The notes under the pieces: generated by a model | Databases searched by the model: none | What the model was told of the DNA's origin: nothing | Seen by the model: the letters and a program-made list of their open reading frames with translations, nothing else | NCBI RefSeq assembly: GCF_025566885.1 | Contig: NZ_JAOQJQ010000002.1 | Coordinates: forward strand, 558,001 to 622,000 | Reading direction: 5' to 3' | From: Brotonthovivens ammoniilytica | GTDB lineage: Bacteria; Bacillota; Clostridia; Lachnospirales; Lachnospiraceae | Length of the DNA stretch: 64,000 bases | Program-made: the position numbers and the translations under genes | In this document: positions 28,413-39,100 of the stretch, in pieces | How the letters are laid out: the number at the start of each line of letters is the position of its first letter | Position numbering within the stretch: the first letter of the stretch is position 1

Positions 28413-29153
28413 TTGATAGAACAAGATGCAAAGCGGCTGCTTATGGAACGGCTGGACGAGTGTTTGAAGGTTCATGCGGATATGCTGGATGCACAGAACA
28501 TCGGCAGCATTTACGAGTTGCAGGGACTTTCGGAACTCCACTATTATCTGAAGGTTGAGCATGTATTTACTCCGGCGGAAGTAGAGGCACTTCTTTCTTT
28601 TCAGGACCCGTTGGATGTAGCCCGATGGTGCTGGGAAGAAAATAACCATGAACACAGTTTCCCGATCTGCGATCTTCTCAAAGAAATTGATGCAGAGCAA
28701 AAATTTGAACATTTCACAAGCGAGCCTTCCGCACAGGACAAATATACGCTCCTGATGAAACGACTGGGACAGAATTACTTTGCCTACCGGGAAAGCCTTA
28801 TGTCAAAGGATAAGGAATCCTTAATTGAAAAAGCTGCTGAAATTACAGCCATGCAGGAGGCGTATTCCTATCTGACAACAAAGTTTGAGTTCGGGGATGA
28901 AATGCTGGATGATGTGCTGGCGCTTGAGAATCCTTTGAAATACTTTGCAGACCGTTGGCTTTTGCCAGTTTCGGATGTGTTCGACGTGGATATGGATATT
29001 CGGGAAAATATTGCCGGAATCCGAGACAGCCAGGAATACCTGTGTCAGAGAGGACCGGCTGTTTCTGTCCTGGCACGGCTGCAAAATGCGGCTCAGGAAG
29101 TGCGGGAATGTCCGGCTGCGGAGAAAGCGGTACGCGATTTTGGTGCACGCTAA
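28413..29153 (+). CDS. ICE protein of unknown function (about 246 aa)
   Basis: I do not recognise this acidic, helical, soluble protein. The start could be GTG 28407 or TTG 28413; I prefer the TTG because AAAGGGG (28401-28407) would overlap the GTG. The motif DPLDVARWCWEENNHEHSFP is the most distinctive part. Near the end SVLARLQNAA lies 29 residues from the C-terminus, at the same place as the shared tail motif of other ICE proteins but without the Lys-Pro. It overlaps the methylase gene and precedes PrgI. Confidence 0.7.
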   Translation: MIEQDAKRLLMERLDECLKVHADMLDAQNIGSIYELQGLSELHYYLKVEHVFTPAEVEALLSFQDPLDVARWCWEENNHEHSFPICDLLKEIDAEQKFEHFTSEPSAQDKYTLLMKRLGQNYFAYRESLMSKDKESLIEKAAEITAMQEAYSYLTTKFEFGDEMLDDVLALENPLKYFADRWLLPVSDVFDVDMDIRENIAGIRDSQEYLCQRGPAVSVLARLQNAAQEVRECPAAEKAVRDFGAR

Positions 29154-29189
29154 TGGACCGGAAACTATATTACGATGGGAGGTGTATAG

Positions 29190-29624
29190 ATGCCTTATGT
29201 ACCTGTACCAAAGGATTTAACCAAAGTTAAGACCAAGCTGGCCTTCAATCTGACGAAGCGCCAGCTTATTTGTTTCAGCCTTGCCGGGCTTGTCGGCCTT
29301 CCGGTGTATTTCTTTACCCGCGGGGCGATCGGGAACTCGGCGGCTGTACTTTTGATGATCGGGCTGATGATGCCCTTTTTCTTCTTCGCCATGTATGAGC
29401 GTGACGGGCAGCCGGCAGAAAAGATCTTGAAGAACCGGCTCCGTTATAAGCTCTGGCCGAAGGACCGTCCATACAGGACGGATAACCTGTATAAATCTAT
29501 GTCAAAGAAGGAGGTTACAAAGATTGCCAAAAAACAAGCAGCAGGAAGCTCAGGAAAAGCGTCTGCAAAAAAACATCAGGCAGGCCAAAAAGACCGGAGC
29601 CGATGCAAAGCAGGGCAAGACTAA
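29190..29624 (+). CDS. PrgI-family (VirB3-like) membrane protein
   Basis: This 144-residue protein begins MPYVPVPKDLTKVKTKLAFN and has two membrane segments (about residues 27-45 and 48-67), the features of PrgI/VirB3-like proteins that partner VirB4. After residue 110 it has a Lys/Gln-rich tail encoded in the region that also encodes the start of VirB4 in another frame (overlap 101 bp). GGGAGGTGTATAG precedes the ATG. Confidence 0.9.
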   Translation: MPYVPVPKDLTKVKTKLAFNLTKRQLICFSLAGLVGLPVYFFTRGAIGNSAAVLLMIGLMMPFFFFAMYERDGQPAEKILKNRLRYKLWPKDRPYRTDNLYKSMSKKEVTKIAKKQAAGSSGKASAKKHQAGQKDRSRCKAGQD

Positions 29625-31998
29625 GTCTGCCCGTTCCAAGCCGTCTAAAAAAGGCGGCTTTTTTGCCGGGCTGAAAGCAGATGCCCCGCAGACGGTCCAG
29701 CAGAGCATTCCCTACCGTGAAATGTACCGGGATGGGATCTGCCGGCTGACCGATACCCTTTACACCAAAACGGTGCAGTTTTTTGATATTAACTATCAGC
29801 TTGCACAGGCAGATGATAAAGCACAGATCTTCGAGGGTTACTGCGATTTCTTAAATTACTTCGACGCCTCGATCCATGTGCAGCTTACCTTTATCAACCA
29901 GCGGGCCAATATGCAGGATTTTACCAAAAGCATTGACATCCCTCCCCGCGGCGACGAGTATGACGGAATCCGCAAGGAATACGGGGATATGTTAAAGAAC
30001 CAGTTGCAGAAAGGAAATAACGGTCTCACCAAACGCAAATACATTACCTTTGGGATCGAGGCAGATGACCTGCGTACTGCGAAAATGCGTCTGGAACGCA
30101 TTGAAACGGATGTGCTGGCAAATTTCAAGACTCTGGGAGTTCAGGCGAGATCCTTAAACGGACTGGAACGTCTGGAACTTCTTCACAGCCAGCTTCACCC
30201 GGACGGCCAGGAAAAGTTTCATTTCCAGTGGTCGGATCTGCCTAAGACCGGTCTTTCTACCAAAGACTTCGTTTCCCCATCCGGGCTGTCTTTTTCAAAG
30301 GATGGAAAGACATTTCGGGTAGGCGACCATTCCGGTGCTGTCTCCTTTTTGCAGATTCTAGCGCCGGAGCTTACTGACCGGCTTTTAGCGGATCTTCTTG
30401 ACTTAAACGACGCCGTGACCGTCAACCTGCATATCCAGTCTATCGACCAGGCGCAGGCGATCCGAAACATCAAGCGCAAAATGTCGGACCTGCAGAAAAT
30501 GACCATTGAGGAACAAAAGAAAGCGGTCCGATCCGGGTATGACATGGACATCATTCCCACCGACCTTGCCACCTATGGAGAGGAAGCCAAAAATCTTTTG
30601 CAGGATTTGCAGAGCCGCAATGAGCGCATGTTCCTTGTGACGGTACTGGTGGAAAATATCACTGCCAAACGCCAAAAGCTGTTCAATGATATTTTTGCCG
30701 CTTCGGGTGTGGCACAGAAATACAACTGTGCCTTAAAACGGCTGGATTACCAGCAGGAACAGGGGCTTATGTCCTCGCTTGCTCTTGGTACGAACCAGAT
30801 TGAAATTGAGCGCGGGCTTACGACCAGCAGCACAGCGATTTTTGTACCGTTTACGACCTGTGAACTGTTCCAGGAGGGCGAGGCGTTGTATTACGGCCTG
30901 AACGCCCTTTCCAATAACCTGATCATGGCGAACAGAAAAACGCTGAAAAACCCCAATGGGCTGTTTCTCGGTACCCCAGGAAGCGGCAAATCTTTCTCTG
31001 CCAAGCGTGAGATCGTCAATGTGTTCCTTCTGACGGAGGACGACATCATTATCGCCGACCCGGAAAATGAGTATGGGCCGCTGGTACAGCAGTTCGGTTC
31101 CCAGGGGCAGGTCATTGATATTTCCCCTACTTCCACGAACTACATCAACCCGATGGACATCAATCTGGACTATTCCGATGATGAAAACCCGATCACTTTG
31201 AAAAGTGATTTTATCCTGTCGCTGTGTGACCTTATCATCGGCGGCAAAGAAGGACTTTCCCCCATTGAAAGGACGATCATCGACCGTTGTACCAGACTGG
31301 TGTACCGGGAATACCTGCAGGACCCGTGCCCGGAAAATATGCCGATCTTAGGTGATCTTTACGAGCTGCTTTTGAAACAGTCTGAACCGGAGGCACAGAA
31401 TATCGCAACGGCGCTGGAAATCTATGTCAATGGTTCCCTTAACGTGTTCAACCACCGTTCCAATATCCAGATGGATAAACACCGGGTACTGTGTTTCCAG
31501 CTTAAGTCACTGGGAAAAGCCTTAAAGGAAATCGGGCTTTTGATCATGCAGGATGCGGTGTGGAACCGTGTCACGGCCAATCGCTCCAAACATAAAACAA
31601 CCTGGTTCTATATCGACGAATTCCATCTTCTTTTGAAAGGGCAGACAGGAAGTTTCAGCGTGGAGATCTGGAAACGCTTCCGTAAATGGGGCGGAATCCC
31701 ATCAGGTTTAACGCAGAATGTCAAGGACCTTCTGGCTTCCCGTGAGATCGAAAATATTTTTGAGAACTCGGACTTTATCTATATGCTCAACCAGGCCCAG
31801 GGAGACCGTCAGATTTTGGCAAAGCAGTTGGGAATCTCCCCGCACCAGCTTTCGTATGTGACCCATTCCGGTCCCGGCGAGGGGCTTTTGTTCTTTGGAA
31901 ATGTGATCATCCCCTTTGTGGACCACTTCCCGAAGGACACACTCTTGTACAGCGTGCTTACCACAAGACCGGATGAAGTAGCGGGGACCAAAGCGTGA
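29524..31998 (+). CDS. VirB4-family ATPase
   Basis: This 824-residue AAA+ ATPase powers the type IV secretion channel. Walker A is GTPGSGKS at residues 483-490, followed by DDIIIADPENEYGPLVQQFG. Walker B lies in TTWFYIDEFHLLLKG. The start is TTG 29524, nine bases after AAGGAGG (29508-29514), so its first 33 codons overlap the end of prgI in another frame. The N-terminus is Lys-rich and probably cytoplasmic. Length and motifs are complete. Confidence 0.95.
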   Translation: MPKNKQQEAQEKRLQKNIRQAKKTGADAKQGKTKSARSKPSKKGGFFAGLKADAPQTVQQSIPYREMYRDGICRLTDTLYTKTVQFFDINYQLAQADDKAQIFEGYCDFLNYFDASIHVQLTFINQRANMQDFTKSIDIPPRGDEYDGIRKEYGDMLKNQLQKGNNGLTKRKYITFGIEADDLRTAKMRLERIETDVLANFKTLGVQARSLNGLERLELLHSQLHPDGQEKFHFQWSDLPKTGLSTKDFVSPSGLSFSKDGKTFRVGDHSGAVSFLQILAPELTDRLLADLLDLNDAVTVNLHIQSIDQAQAIRNIKRKMSDLQKMTIEEQKKAVRSGYDMDIIPTDLATYGEEAKNLLQDLQSRNERMFLVTVLVENITAKRQKLFNDIFAASGVAQKYNCALKRLDYQQEQGLMSSLALGTNQIEIERGLTTSSTAIFVPFTTCELFQEGEALYYGLNALSNNLIMANRKTLKNPNGLFLGTPGSGKSFSAKREIVNVFLLTEDDIIIADPENEYGPLVQQFGSQGQVIDISPTSTNYINPMDINLDYSDDENPITLKSDFILSLCDLIIGGKEGLSPIERTIIDRCTRLVYREYLQDPCPENMPILGDLYELLLKQSEPEAQNIATALEIYVNGSLNVFNHRSNIQMDKHRVLCFQLKSLGKALKEIGLLIMQDAVWNRVTANRSKHKTTWFYIDEFHLLLKGQTGSFSVEIWKRFRKWGGIPSGLTQNVKDLLASREIENIFENSDFIYMLNQAQGDRQILAKQLGISPHQLSYVTHSGPGEGLLFFGNVIIPFVDHFPKDTLLYSVLTTRPDEVAGTKA

Positions 31999-32031
31999 GA
32001 CAAAAATTAAAATGGATCGGAGGTGAGAACA

Positions 32032-34710
32032 ATGGCACACGACAGGGAATTTCAAAGGAAGCGCAAAGATACCCGGATGCCGGTGCGTGATTCCCACGGG
32101 GAGGATCAACCGGCAGCCAGGCAGACCGAACAGGATTTTGACCTGCGCAGGGCACGGGACACCCCTTCTTCTGTCAACGGCAAGACACACAGGCAGGACA
32201 TCCCTGTACAGACGGAATTTTCCCATCTGTCACCGGAAACACCGGCGTCCTTGCTGGAACAGGGCGAAGCGTATGCAAACGCTTTGGATGGTTTTTCGGA
32301 ACACTTTGAGACACCGGATGCTACCAGGACAGCGCCCCCGATACAGGACAACGTGCGAAGCAATTTCCGGCAGGAGGCTTCCAAGCGTTCTTTTGTAACA
32401 GAGGATGTGACAGACCATGATACCGGAAAATATGCTCCTTCTTCCGAAGGCTCAGCCCCACCGAACGGCACAGACAGATCCGGTCAGGAACACCGTTACC
32501 GAACACACCAGCATGGGAACAAATATCAGCAGCGTTTTCAGGAAGCGGCACAGGCGGAGGAACAGGCAGCGCAGAAGGAAAAGGGTATGGATAGCGAACC
32601 GCCGAAAACATCCAAGCTGGAATTTACTGCGGATGAACTACCGCCGGAGACAAAGGATAAAAAGCTCACCCATGCAAGACGGAAGGCGGAACGGACTGCA
32701 CAAAAAGCAGAGCAGGCGCAAAATCGTCTACCTGCCCGGAAGAAACTGCGCATGGAGACGGTTTCCGACCCGGAGACCGGAAAAGCCAAAAAACACTTAA
32801 AATTTGAAAAGGAGGTCAAATCCCAAAAGGTCCATGTAAAAGGACCTGTACCCCTGCGTCCGGTCAAGGCGGGCGCCAATACTGCCATTGGTTACGCTCA
32901 TAAAAAGATTTATGAGGCAGAGGATGAAAATGTGGGCATCAAGGCAGCCCACCGCTCTGAACTTGTGGGCGAGGCAGGGCTTCGCACGGCATATCACCGG
33001 CATAAAACTGCCCCCTACCGAAAGGCAGCGAAATTACAGCAAAAATCAGCAAAAGCAAACGCAAGACTTGCTTACCGGCAGGCTCTTAGCGACCACCCGG
33101 AGCTGAAGAAACATGCGATTGCCCGGATATGGCAGAAACAAAAACTGAAAAGGCAGTATGCCAAGGCTGCCCGTGAAGCCGGGAAACAGGCAAAAAATGC
33201 CGCAGTCGCAACAGAGAGGGTCAGCGTCGGTATTGTCCATGCGGTCAAACGGCACCCTGTAATCTGCCTTGTCCTCCTGCTTCTCCTTTTGGTAATTTTC
33301 CTGATCACATCCCTGTTTTCCACGTTCTCCAATATCGGGACCGGCGGTTTGGGAAGTCTGGCTGCTTCTACCTATCTTGCAGATGATCAGGACATCAACC
33401 AGGCGGAGCTTACCTATACCGAATGGGAAACGGATCTGCAAATGGAAATAGACCGGGTGGAATCAGACCGCCCCGGCTATGACGAATACCGGTATAACCT
33501 GGGCGCAATCGAGCATGACCCGTATGTGCTGATGGGGTATCTGACTTCTGCTTATCAGGGATTTACTTACGATGAAGTGGAAAGCGTGCTGCGGCAGCTT
33601 TTCCAGGAACAATATACCCTGTCCTTTTCAGAAGAAACCGAGATCCGTTACCGCACCGAAACTTCCGTTGATCCGGAAACCGGGGAAGAAACCCAGAAGG
33701 AAGTGCCTTATGAATGGCGCATCTTAAATGTCAAGCTCACAGTCACACCTCTAGAAAACCTGGTCGTTTCCCGGATGAACGCAGACCAGAAAGAGATCTG
33801 CGAGATCCTGCTGCAGACAAAAGGAAACCGCCAGTATGTCAAAAATGTCTTTGGCACCAACTGGCTCCCTTATGTGACCAGTTATTACGGCTACCGGGTA
33901 CATCCCATCAGTGGGGAAAAGAACTATCACACCGGTGTGGACATCGGGATGCCGGAGGGCACAGAGATCCTTGCCGGGCATGACGGAACGGTCACCCTTG
34001 CGGGAAATGCCGGCGGTTATGGCTTGTGTGTCGCTATTGAAGGCGAGGCATACGAAGGACATACCCTGACGACCAAATACGGGCACTGTTCCCAGATCCT
34101 TGTTTCTGCCGGGCAGGAGGTCAAAGCCGGGGATGTGATCGCAAAGGTCGGGAATACCGGAAATTCTACCGGGGCCCACCTGCACTTAGAAGTCCTGGTT
34201 GACGGCCAGTATTTGAATCCCCTGTATTTTGCCGGTACCGGCGATACCAGCGAACGGCACCTGCCGGAAGTTGGTTCAGGCGGCACAGGAAACTACTTCG
34301 ATTATGACATTCCACCGGAAGCCCTTGCGGATGAACAGTTTGCCGCAATGATGGCCGAGGCGGAAAAATATCTTGGCTATCCGTATGTATGGGGAGGCGC
34401 AAGCCCTTCCACTTCCTTTGACTGTTCCGGCTATGTGTCCTGGGTGATCAACAACTGCGGCGTTGGCTGGAATTTCGGAAGGCTGACCGCGGATGGTCTT
34501 TTAGGTGTATGTACGCCGGTATCAAGTGCGGATGCAAAACCGGGCGACCTGATCTTCTTCCAGGGGACCTACAACACCAGCGGCGCAAGCCATGTAGGGA
34601 TCTATGTGGGAAATGGAATGATGATCCACTGTGGAGACCCGATTTCTTATGCAAACATCAATACAAGCTACTGGCAGCAGCATTTTTATACATTTGGGCG
34701 TCTGCCTTAA
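32032..34710 (+). CDS. CD1108-family bifunctional peptidoglycan hydrolase (M23 + NlpC/P60)
   Basis: This 892-residue VirB1-like protein opens the cell wall for the mating channel. It has a long charged cytoplasmic N-terminus, one membrane helix (about residues 412-432, CLVLLLLLLVIFLITSLF), a peptidase M23 domain with HTGVD (His633, Asp637) and HLH (716-718), and a C-terminal NlpC/P60 domain with DCSG (Cys798) and SHVGIYVGNGMMIHCG. Both active sites look complete. I chose the ATG at 32032 after GGAGGTGAGAACA; the upstream GTG lies within the binding site. Confidence 0.93.
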   Translation: MAHDREFQRKRKDTRMPVRDSHGEDQPAARQTEQDFDLRRARDTPSSVNGKTHRQDIPVQTEFSHLSPETPASLLEQGEAYANALDGFSEHFETPDATRTAPPIQDNVRSNFRQEASKRSFVTEDVTDHDTGKYAPSSEGSAPPNGTDRSGQEHRYRTHQHGNKYQQRFQEAAQAEEQAAQKEKGMDSEPPKTSKLEFTADELPPETKDKKLTHARRKAERTAQKAEQAQNRLPARKKLRMETVSDPETGKAKKHLKFEKEVKSQKVHVKGPVPLRPVKAGANTAIGYAHKKIYEAEDENVGIKAAHRSELVGEAGLRTAYHRHKTAPYRKAAKLQQKSAKANARLAYRQALSDHPELKKHAIARIWQKQKLKRQYAKAAREAGKQAKNAAVATERVSVGIVHAVKRHPVICLVLLLLLLVIFLITSLFSTFSNIGTGGLGSLAASTYLADDQDINQAELTYTEWETDLQMEIDRVESDRPGYDEYRYNLGAIEHDPYVLMGYLTSAYQGFTYDEVESVLRQLFQEQYTLSFSEETEIRYRTETSVDPETGEETQKEVPYEWRILNVKLTVTPLENLVVSRMNADQKEICEILLQTKGNRQYVKNVFGTNWLPYVTSYYGYRVHPISGEKNYHTGVDIGMPEGTEILAGHDGTVTLAGNAGGYGLCVAIEGEAYEGHTLTTKYGHCSQILVSAGQEVKAGDVIAKVGNTGNSTGAHLHLEVLVDGQYLNPLYFAGTGDTSERHLPEVGSGGTGNYFDYDIPPEALADEQFAAMMAEAEKYLGYPYVWGGASPSTSFDCSGYVSWVINNCGVGWNFGRLTADGLLGVCTPVSSADAKPGDLIFFQGTYNTSGASHVGIYVGNGMMIHCGDPISYANINTSYWQQHFYTFGRLP

Positions 34711-34728
34711 CAGATTGGAGGTAATAAA

Positions 34729-34974
34729 TTGAATCCTAAAATTGAAAAACTGGAAAAGGAAATTGAAAAGACCAAAACAAAGATTGCGGAAATGCAGGCA
34801 AAGCTCCATAAGCTGGAGGAACAGAAAACAGAGCTGGAAAATACCGATTATGTAGCGGTGGCGCGCAGTTTCAAACTGACGCCCCAGCAGCTTGCGGATT
34901 TTTTGAAATCACAGCAGGCAGCCCCTTCGGAAACTGTTTTACCGCAGGAGAAGGAGGATGTGCATGAGGCTTAA
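34729..34974 (+). CDS. DUF4315 coiled-coil protein
   Basis: This 81-residue protein is a Lys/Glu-rich coiled coil (KIEKLEKEIEKTKTKIAEMQ) with the conserved DUF4315 segment VARSFKLTPQQLADFL. TTG at 34729 is the start, after TTGGAGGTAATAAA. The family always lies between the wall hydrolase and the DUF4366 gene in this kind of element, and its role is unknown. The 3' end overlaps the DUF4366 gene. Confidence 0.88.
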   Translation: MNPKIEKLEKEIEKTKTKIAEMQAKLHKLEEQKTELENTDYVAVARSFKLTPQQLADFLKSQQAAPSETVLPQEKEDVHEA

Positions 34975-36076
34975 AAAACTTTCCCTGCTGCTGGCGCTTA
35001 CGCTTCTTGTAAGTGTCAGCGCATTACCTGTAACGGCTCATGCCGGCGGTTCCAAAGACACCACACCGCCAACGCTGACTGCTTCCATGGAGGGCGATGC
35101 CCTGAAAATAGAAAGCAGTGACGATCTATCCGGCGTGGAGGCGGTCTTTGTTGATGAAAACCGTATCAACTCCCTCACCGACGGGAAAGCGTCGGTCGCA
35201 CTGAAAGATTATGCCGGAACAGAAAAACAGGTAAGCATATACGCAAAAGATTATGCCGGCAACCGTTCTGATGTGGTAAAGCTGGATAATCCGTATTACA
35301 AAGAACCGGCTCCTGAAAAGAAACCTGCTACGGCAGCACCCCAGAGTCCGTCCGGTACACAGACAAAACCGCCTAAGGAAGAAAAACCTTCCGGCTCAAA
35401 CGCTGCAACCCCCTCCGGCGGCGGAAATTCTTCCGGTTCAGATAACAGTACCGGACAGCAGGAAAATACTTCTGCGATCCCGGAAGGTGCATTTACCCCG
35501 GAAGGCACCGGAACGGTACAGGACAACATCAGCGGTACGGATGGGGAAAAGCAGTTTTACACCATCACTACGGACGCGGGCAATGTCTTTTATCTGGTGA
35601 TCGACGGGAAACGGGAAGATAACAATGTCTACTTCTTAAACGGCGTCACAGAGTCCGACCTGATGGCGCTTGCAGAAAAGAACAATGGCAGCATGAGCAT
35701 GATTCCCCAGGAAGAAAGCTGCAACTGCACAGAAAAATGTGAGGCAGGAAAGGTTAATACTGGCTGTCCGGTCTGCAAAAATGACTTAAATGGCTGCAAA
35801 GGAAAAGAAAAGCCGGCGGAAACTGAAAAACCGGCAGAACCGGAAAAGCCGAAGAAAGAAACCGGCAGCGTCGGCACGATCCTGTTTATCCTTGCTGCCT
35901 TACTTGCGGTCGGCGGGATCGGTTACTATGTAAAAATCGTGCGTCCGAAACAGCAGGCCGAGGACGATGCGGAATTTGAGGATGACGGTTATGGCGAAGG
36001 CTTTGACCCGGATGAGGCATACGGGGAACCGGAATATCTTTCCGAGGATGATTTTGACGACAAGGACAGCAAATAA
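34964..36076 (+). CDS. DUF4366 surface/membrane protein
   Basis: This 370-residue protein has a signal peptide (MRLKKLSLLLALTLLVSVSA...AHA), a domain with paired Asp/Tyr-rich repeats (KDYAGTEKQVSIYAKDYAGN), a Pro/Ser/Thr-rich stalk, the DUF4366 core with a Cys cluster (SCNCTEKCEAGKVNTGCPVC), and a C-terminal membrane helix (VGTILFILAALLAVGGIGYY) with an acidic cytoplasmic tail. The ATG at 34964 is better placed after AAGGAGG than the one at 34958. It probably forms part of the mating complex at the cell surface. Confidence 0.88.
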   Translation: MRLKKLSLLLALTLLVSVSALPVTAHAGGSKDTTPPTLTASMEGDALKIESSDDLSGVEAVFVDENRINSLTDGKASVALKDYAGTEKQVSIYAKDYAGNRSDVVKLDNPYYKEPAPEKKPATAAPQSPSGTQTKPPKEEKPSGSNAATPSGGGNSSGSDNSTGQQENTSAIPEGAFTPEGTGTVQDNISGTDGEKQFYTITTDAGNVFYLVIDGKREDNNVYFLNGVTESDLMALAEKNNGSMSMIPQEESCNCTEKCEAGKVNTGCPVCKNDLNGCKGKEKPAETEKPAEPEKPKKETGSVGTILFILAALLAVGGIGYYVKIVRPKQQAEDDAEFEDDGYGEGFDPDEAYGEPEYLSEDDFDDKDSK

Positions 36077-36090
36077 GGCTGTCCTTTTAG
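36062..36090 (+). terminator. Terminator overlapping the end of the DUF4366 gene
   Basis: AAGGACAGC (36062-36070) pairs with GCTGTCCTT (36078-36086), followed by TTTT. The stem includes the last codons of the gene, so the adhesin gene that follows may be transcribed at a lower level. Confidence 0.6.
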
Positions 36091-36115
36091 ATTTTATGAA
36101 AGTGAGGATTTTTTC

Positions 36116-39100
36116 ATGGAACATATCATAACCAGACGCCGCGGCTTTCGCAAGCTGTTGGCGTTTTTGCTTTGTATGGCAAGCATTTTGGGGCTTCTTC
36201 CGGCTCAGGCTTTTGCCATGTCTGTCGGACAGACGGCAAGCTCCTGGCTGGGCGACCAGTATGTGGGCTCTGATGGGAACCACTACCGTGCCCCGGCGCC
36301 TTACACCTATCTTGCCTACCATGCAGACGGAACCATCGATGTACACACCAGTTCCGGGGGCAATGCTTACCGGCACTATATGCTGACGGATTCTGACGGG
36401 ATCAGCCACCAGGTTTACTGTGTGGAGAGCGGGATTCCTTACCATACTTCGGAAAATACCTATGTTTCGGAAAGCGGGACCAACAGCCAATACCTGAACC
36501 TGCTTCCTGCCGAGGCAAGGAGGGGGATCACCCTGACTGCGATCTATGGCTGGAAACCCGGTGCGGCGCTCCCTGTTTCCGGAATCAACGAGGATGACTA
36601 TAAGATGGCAACCCAGATCATCCTTTGGGAATACCAGCAGCAGCTTAGAAGCGATCCGTACAACCGCCACGGAAACGGCCACGCAGATGGTGACCAGTAT
36701 TTCAGCGTGATCGCCGGACGACCGGCTGAAAAAGCCTATGACTGGATTCTGGCACAGGTCGCTTCCCATTCCACAGTCCCTTCCTTTACTTCTTCTAAGA
36801 AAAGCGAAGCACCGGAACTGGAACTGAAATGGGATGTAGAAAAAAAGGTCTATACCCTGACGGTCACAGATACCAACAACTTGAAGATCGACCTGGAGGC
36901 TTTGAAAGGCAGCGGCGTTTCTGTGACAAGAAACGGAAATGAATACACCTTTACCAGCAGGCAGATGATGATGGATCCGGTGCTGTTTGAATTCCGAAAG
37001 AATATCCCGGTGGCAAATGACATGCTGATCTGGGGCAGACCAGGCTACCAGACCATGATGACCGGCGCCAGCGATCCGGTTTCCTTCTTTGTAAAGATCA
37101 AAACGGAAACTTACGGTACTGCAAAACTTGTCAAGACCAGTGAGGACGGCATTGTTTCCGGTATCACCTTCCATATTTCCGGTACGGACATTTTGGGAAA
37201 TGAAGTCAATGAGGAAGTCACGACCGGAGAAAACGGCCAGATTGAAAAGAAGCTCCTGCCGGGAACCTATCTGGTAAAAGAGCTGCCGGTGGACCGCTAT
37301 GTGACCCCTTCCGCACAGTACGTGACCATTGAAAGCGGGCAAACTTCTTCGGTACATTTCAGCAATATCCTGAAGAAGTTCCGCGTCCATGTGGTAAAGA
37401 GCGACGCTGATACCGGAAATGCCCAGGGGGACGCCACGCTTGCAGGGGCGACCTATGGGATCTTCCGTGATGGCGAACTGATCGACACTTATACTACCGG
37501 GCCGGATGGCAGCTTTATGACTCGCTATTATGTGTGCGGGGATAGCTGGACGATCCGGGAGATCGAACCGAGCACCGGGTATCTTCTGAATGAAACCGTT
37601 TATGAAGTGGGTGCATCCCCTTCCCTGTATGAAGTGGAACTCAATACCACAGAAAATCAGGTGACGGAAACGGTTATTTACGGAAATATCCAGCTTGTCA
37701 AGCACACCGATGACCTGGACCCGGATGTGCCTGAGGGCGAAAATACCGACGATCCCAATGCCGGTATCATCGAACGCCCGGAAGCAGGCGCAGTCTTTGA
37801 AATTTACTTAAAGGCAGCCGGAAGCTATGACGCGGCAAAGGAAAGTGAACGCGACCTTCTTACCACGGATGCGGATGGTTTTGCTTCCAGTAAACCGCTT
37901 CCGTATGGGCATTATACGGTCCATCAAATCGCAGGCGAGGAAGGCAAAGCCTTTGTCCCGGACTTTACGGTATTCATTTCCTCTGACGGAAAGACTTACA
38001 GCTATATCCTGAACAACCGCACCATCACAGCCCGTCTGAAAGTTGAAAAATGTGACGCAGAGACCGGAAAGATTATCCCTGTGACCGGAACCGGTTTTCA
38101 GATCAAGGATCTTTCCACCGGGGAATTTATCACCCAGACCGTCTACTATCCGAACCCGGAAACACTGGATACCTTCTATGTTTCTGACGAGGGCTGGCTG
38201 ATGCTGCCGGAGCCTTTGGCCGCCGGGGATTATGAACTTTATGAGGTAGCTGCTCCTTACGGCTATGTGCTTTCCGACCAGCCGGTACCGTTTACCATTG
38301 ACGGCAGCGAGGCGGTTGTGACGGTCACGCAGTACAATATGCCGCAGAAAGGCCAGCTTACCATCACAAAGACCGGAGAAGTATTTGCTTCTGTCCAGGA
38401 AAACGACGGACTGTACCAACCGGTATATGAGGTTGCCGGACTTCCCGGAGCGGTCTATGATGTGATCGCAGATGAAGATATTTATACCGGTGACGGTACC
38501 TTGCGGGCAGCAAAAGATACGGTTGTGGAAACACTTACGACCGGCGAGGACGGTTCAGCAAAAAGCGGGCCCCTTTATCTCGGCCGTTACCGGCTGGAGG
38601 AACGTCAGGCTCCTTCCGGCTGTGTGCTGAATCCTCAACCGGAATATGTGGAACTGACCTATGCGGGTGAGACCGTAGAGGTTACACAGACAGCGGCCGG
38701 TCTTTATGACGAACGCCAGAAAGTGGATGTCACACTTTTCAAGGCAATGGAGACCGATGACCTGTTCGGTCTTGGCATGAACGAGGAATATAAGGATATT
38801 TCCTTTGGACTTTATGCTTCCGCAGACCTGACGGCGACAGATGGCAGCGTGATCCCGGCAGGTGGACTTCTGGAAGTGGTCTCTGTTTCGTCTGTGGAAT
38901 CCGGCGGTTACAGCGCTTCCTTCGCTTCCGACCTGCCTTTTGGCAGCTATTATGTCAAGGAACGCACAACCAACGGCGCCTATATCCTTTCGGATCAGGA
39001 ATATCCGGTTGTCTTTGAGTATGCTGGTCAGGAAACCGCCCTGGTACAGATCCTTGTCAATGAAGGCGAGGCTGTTTCCAATGAACTTCTCCGTGGGCGT

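Noticed and set aside
35900..37705. A 601-codon open frame on the minus strand
   Set aside because: It is antisense to the DUF4366 gene and the start of the adhesin, low in complexity, and shows no known domain.
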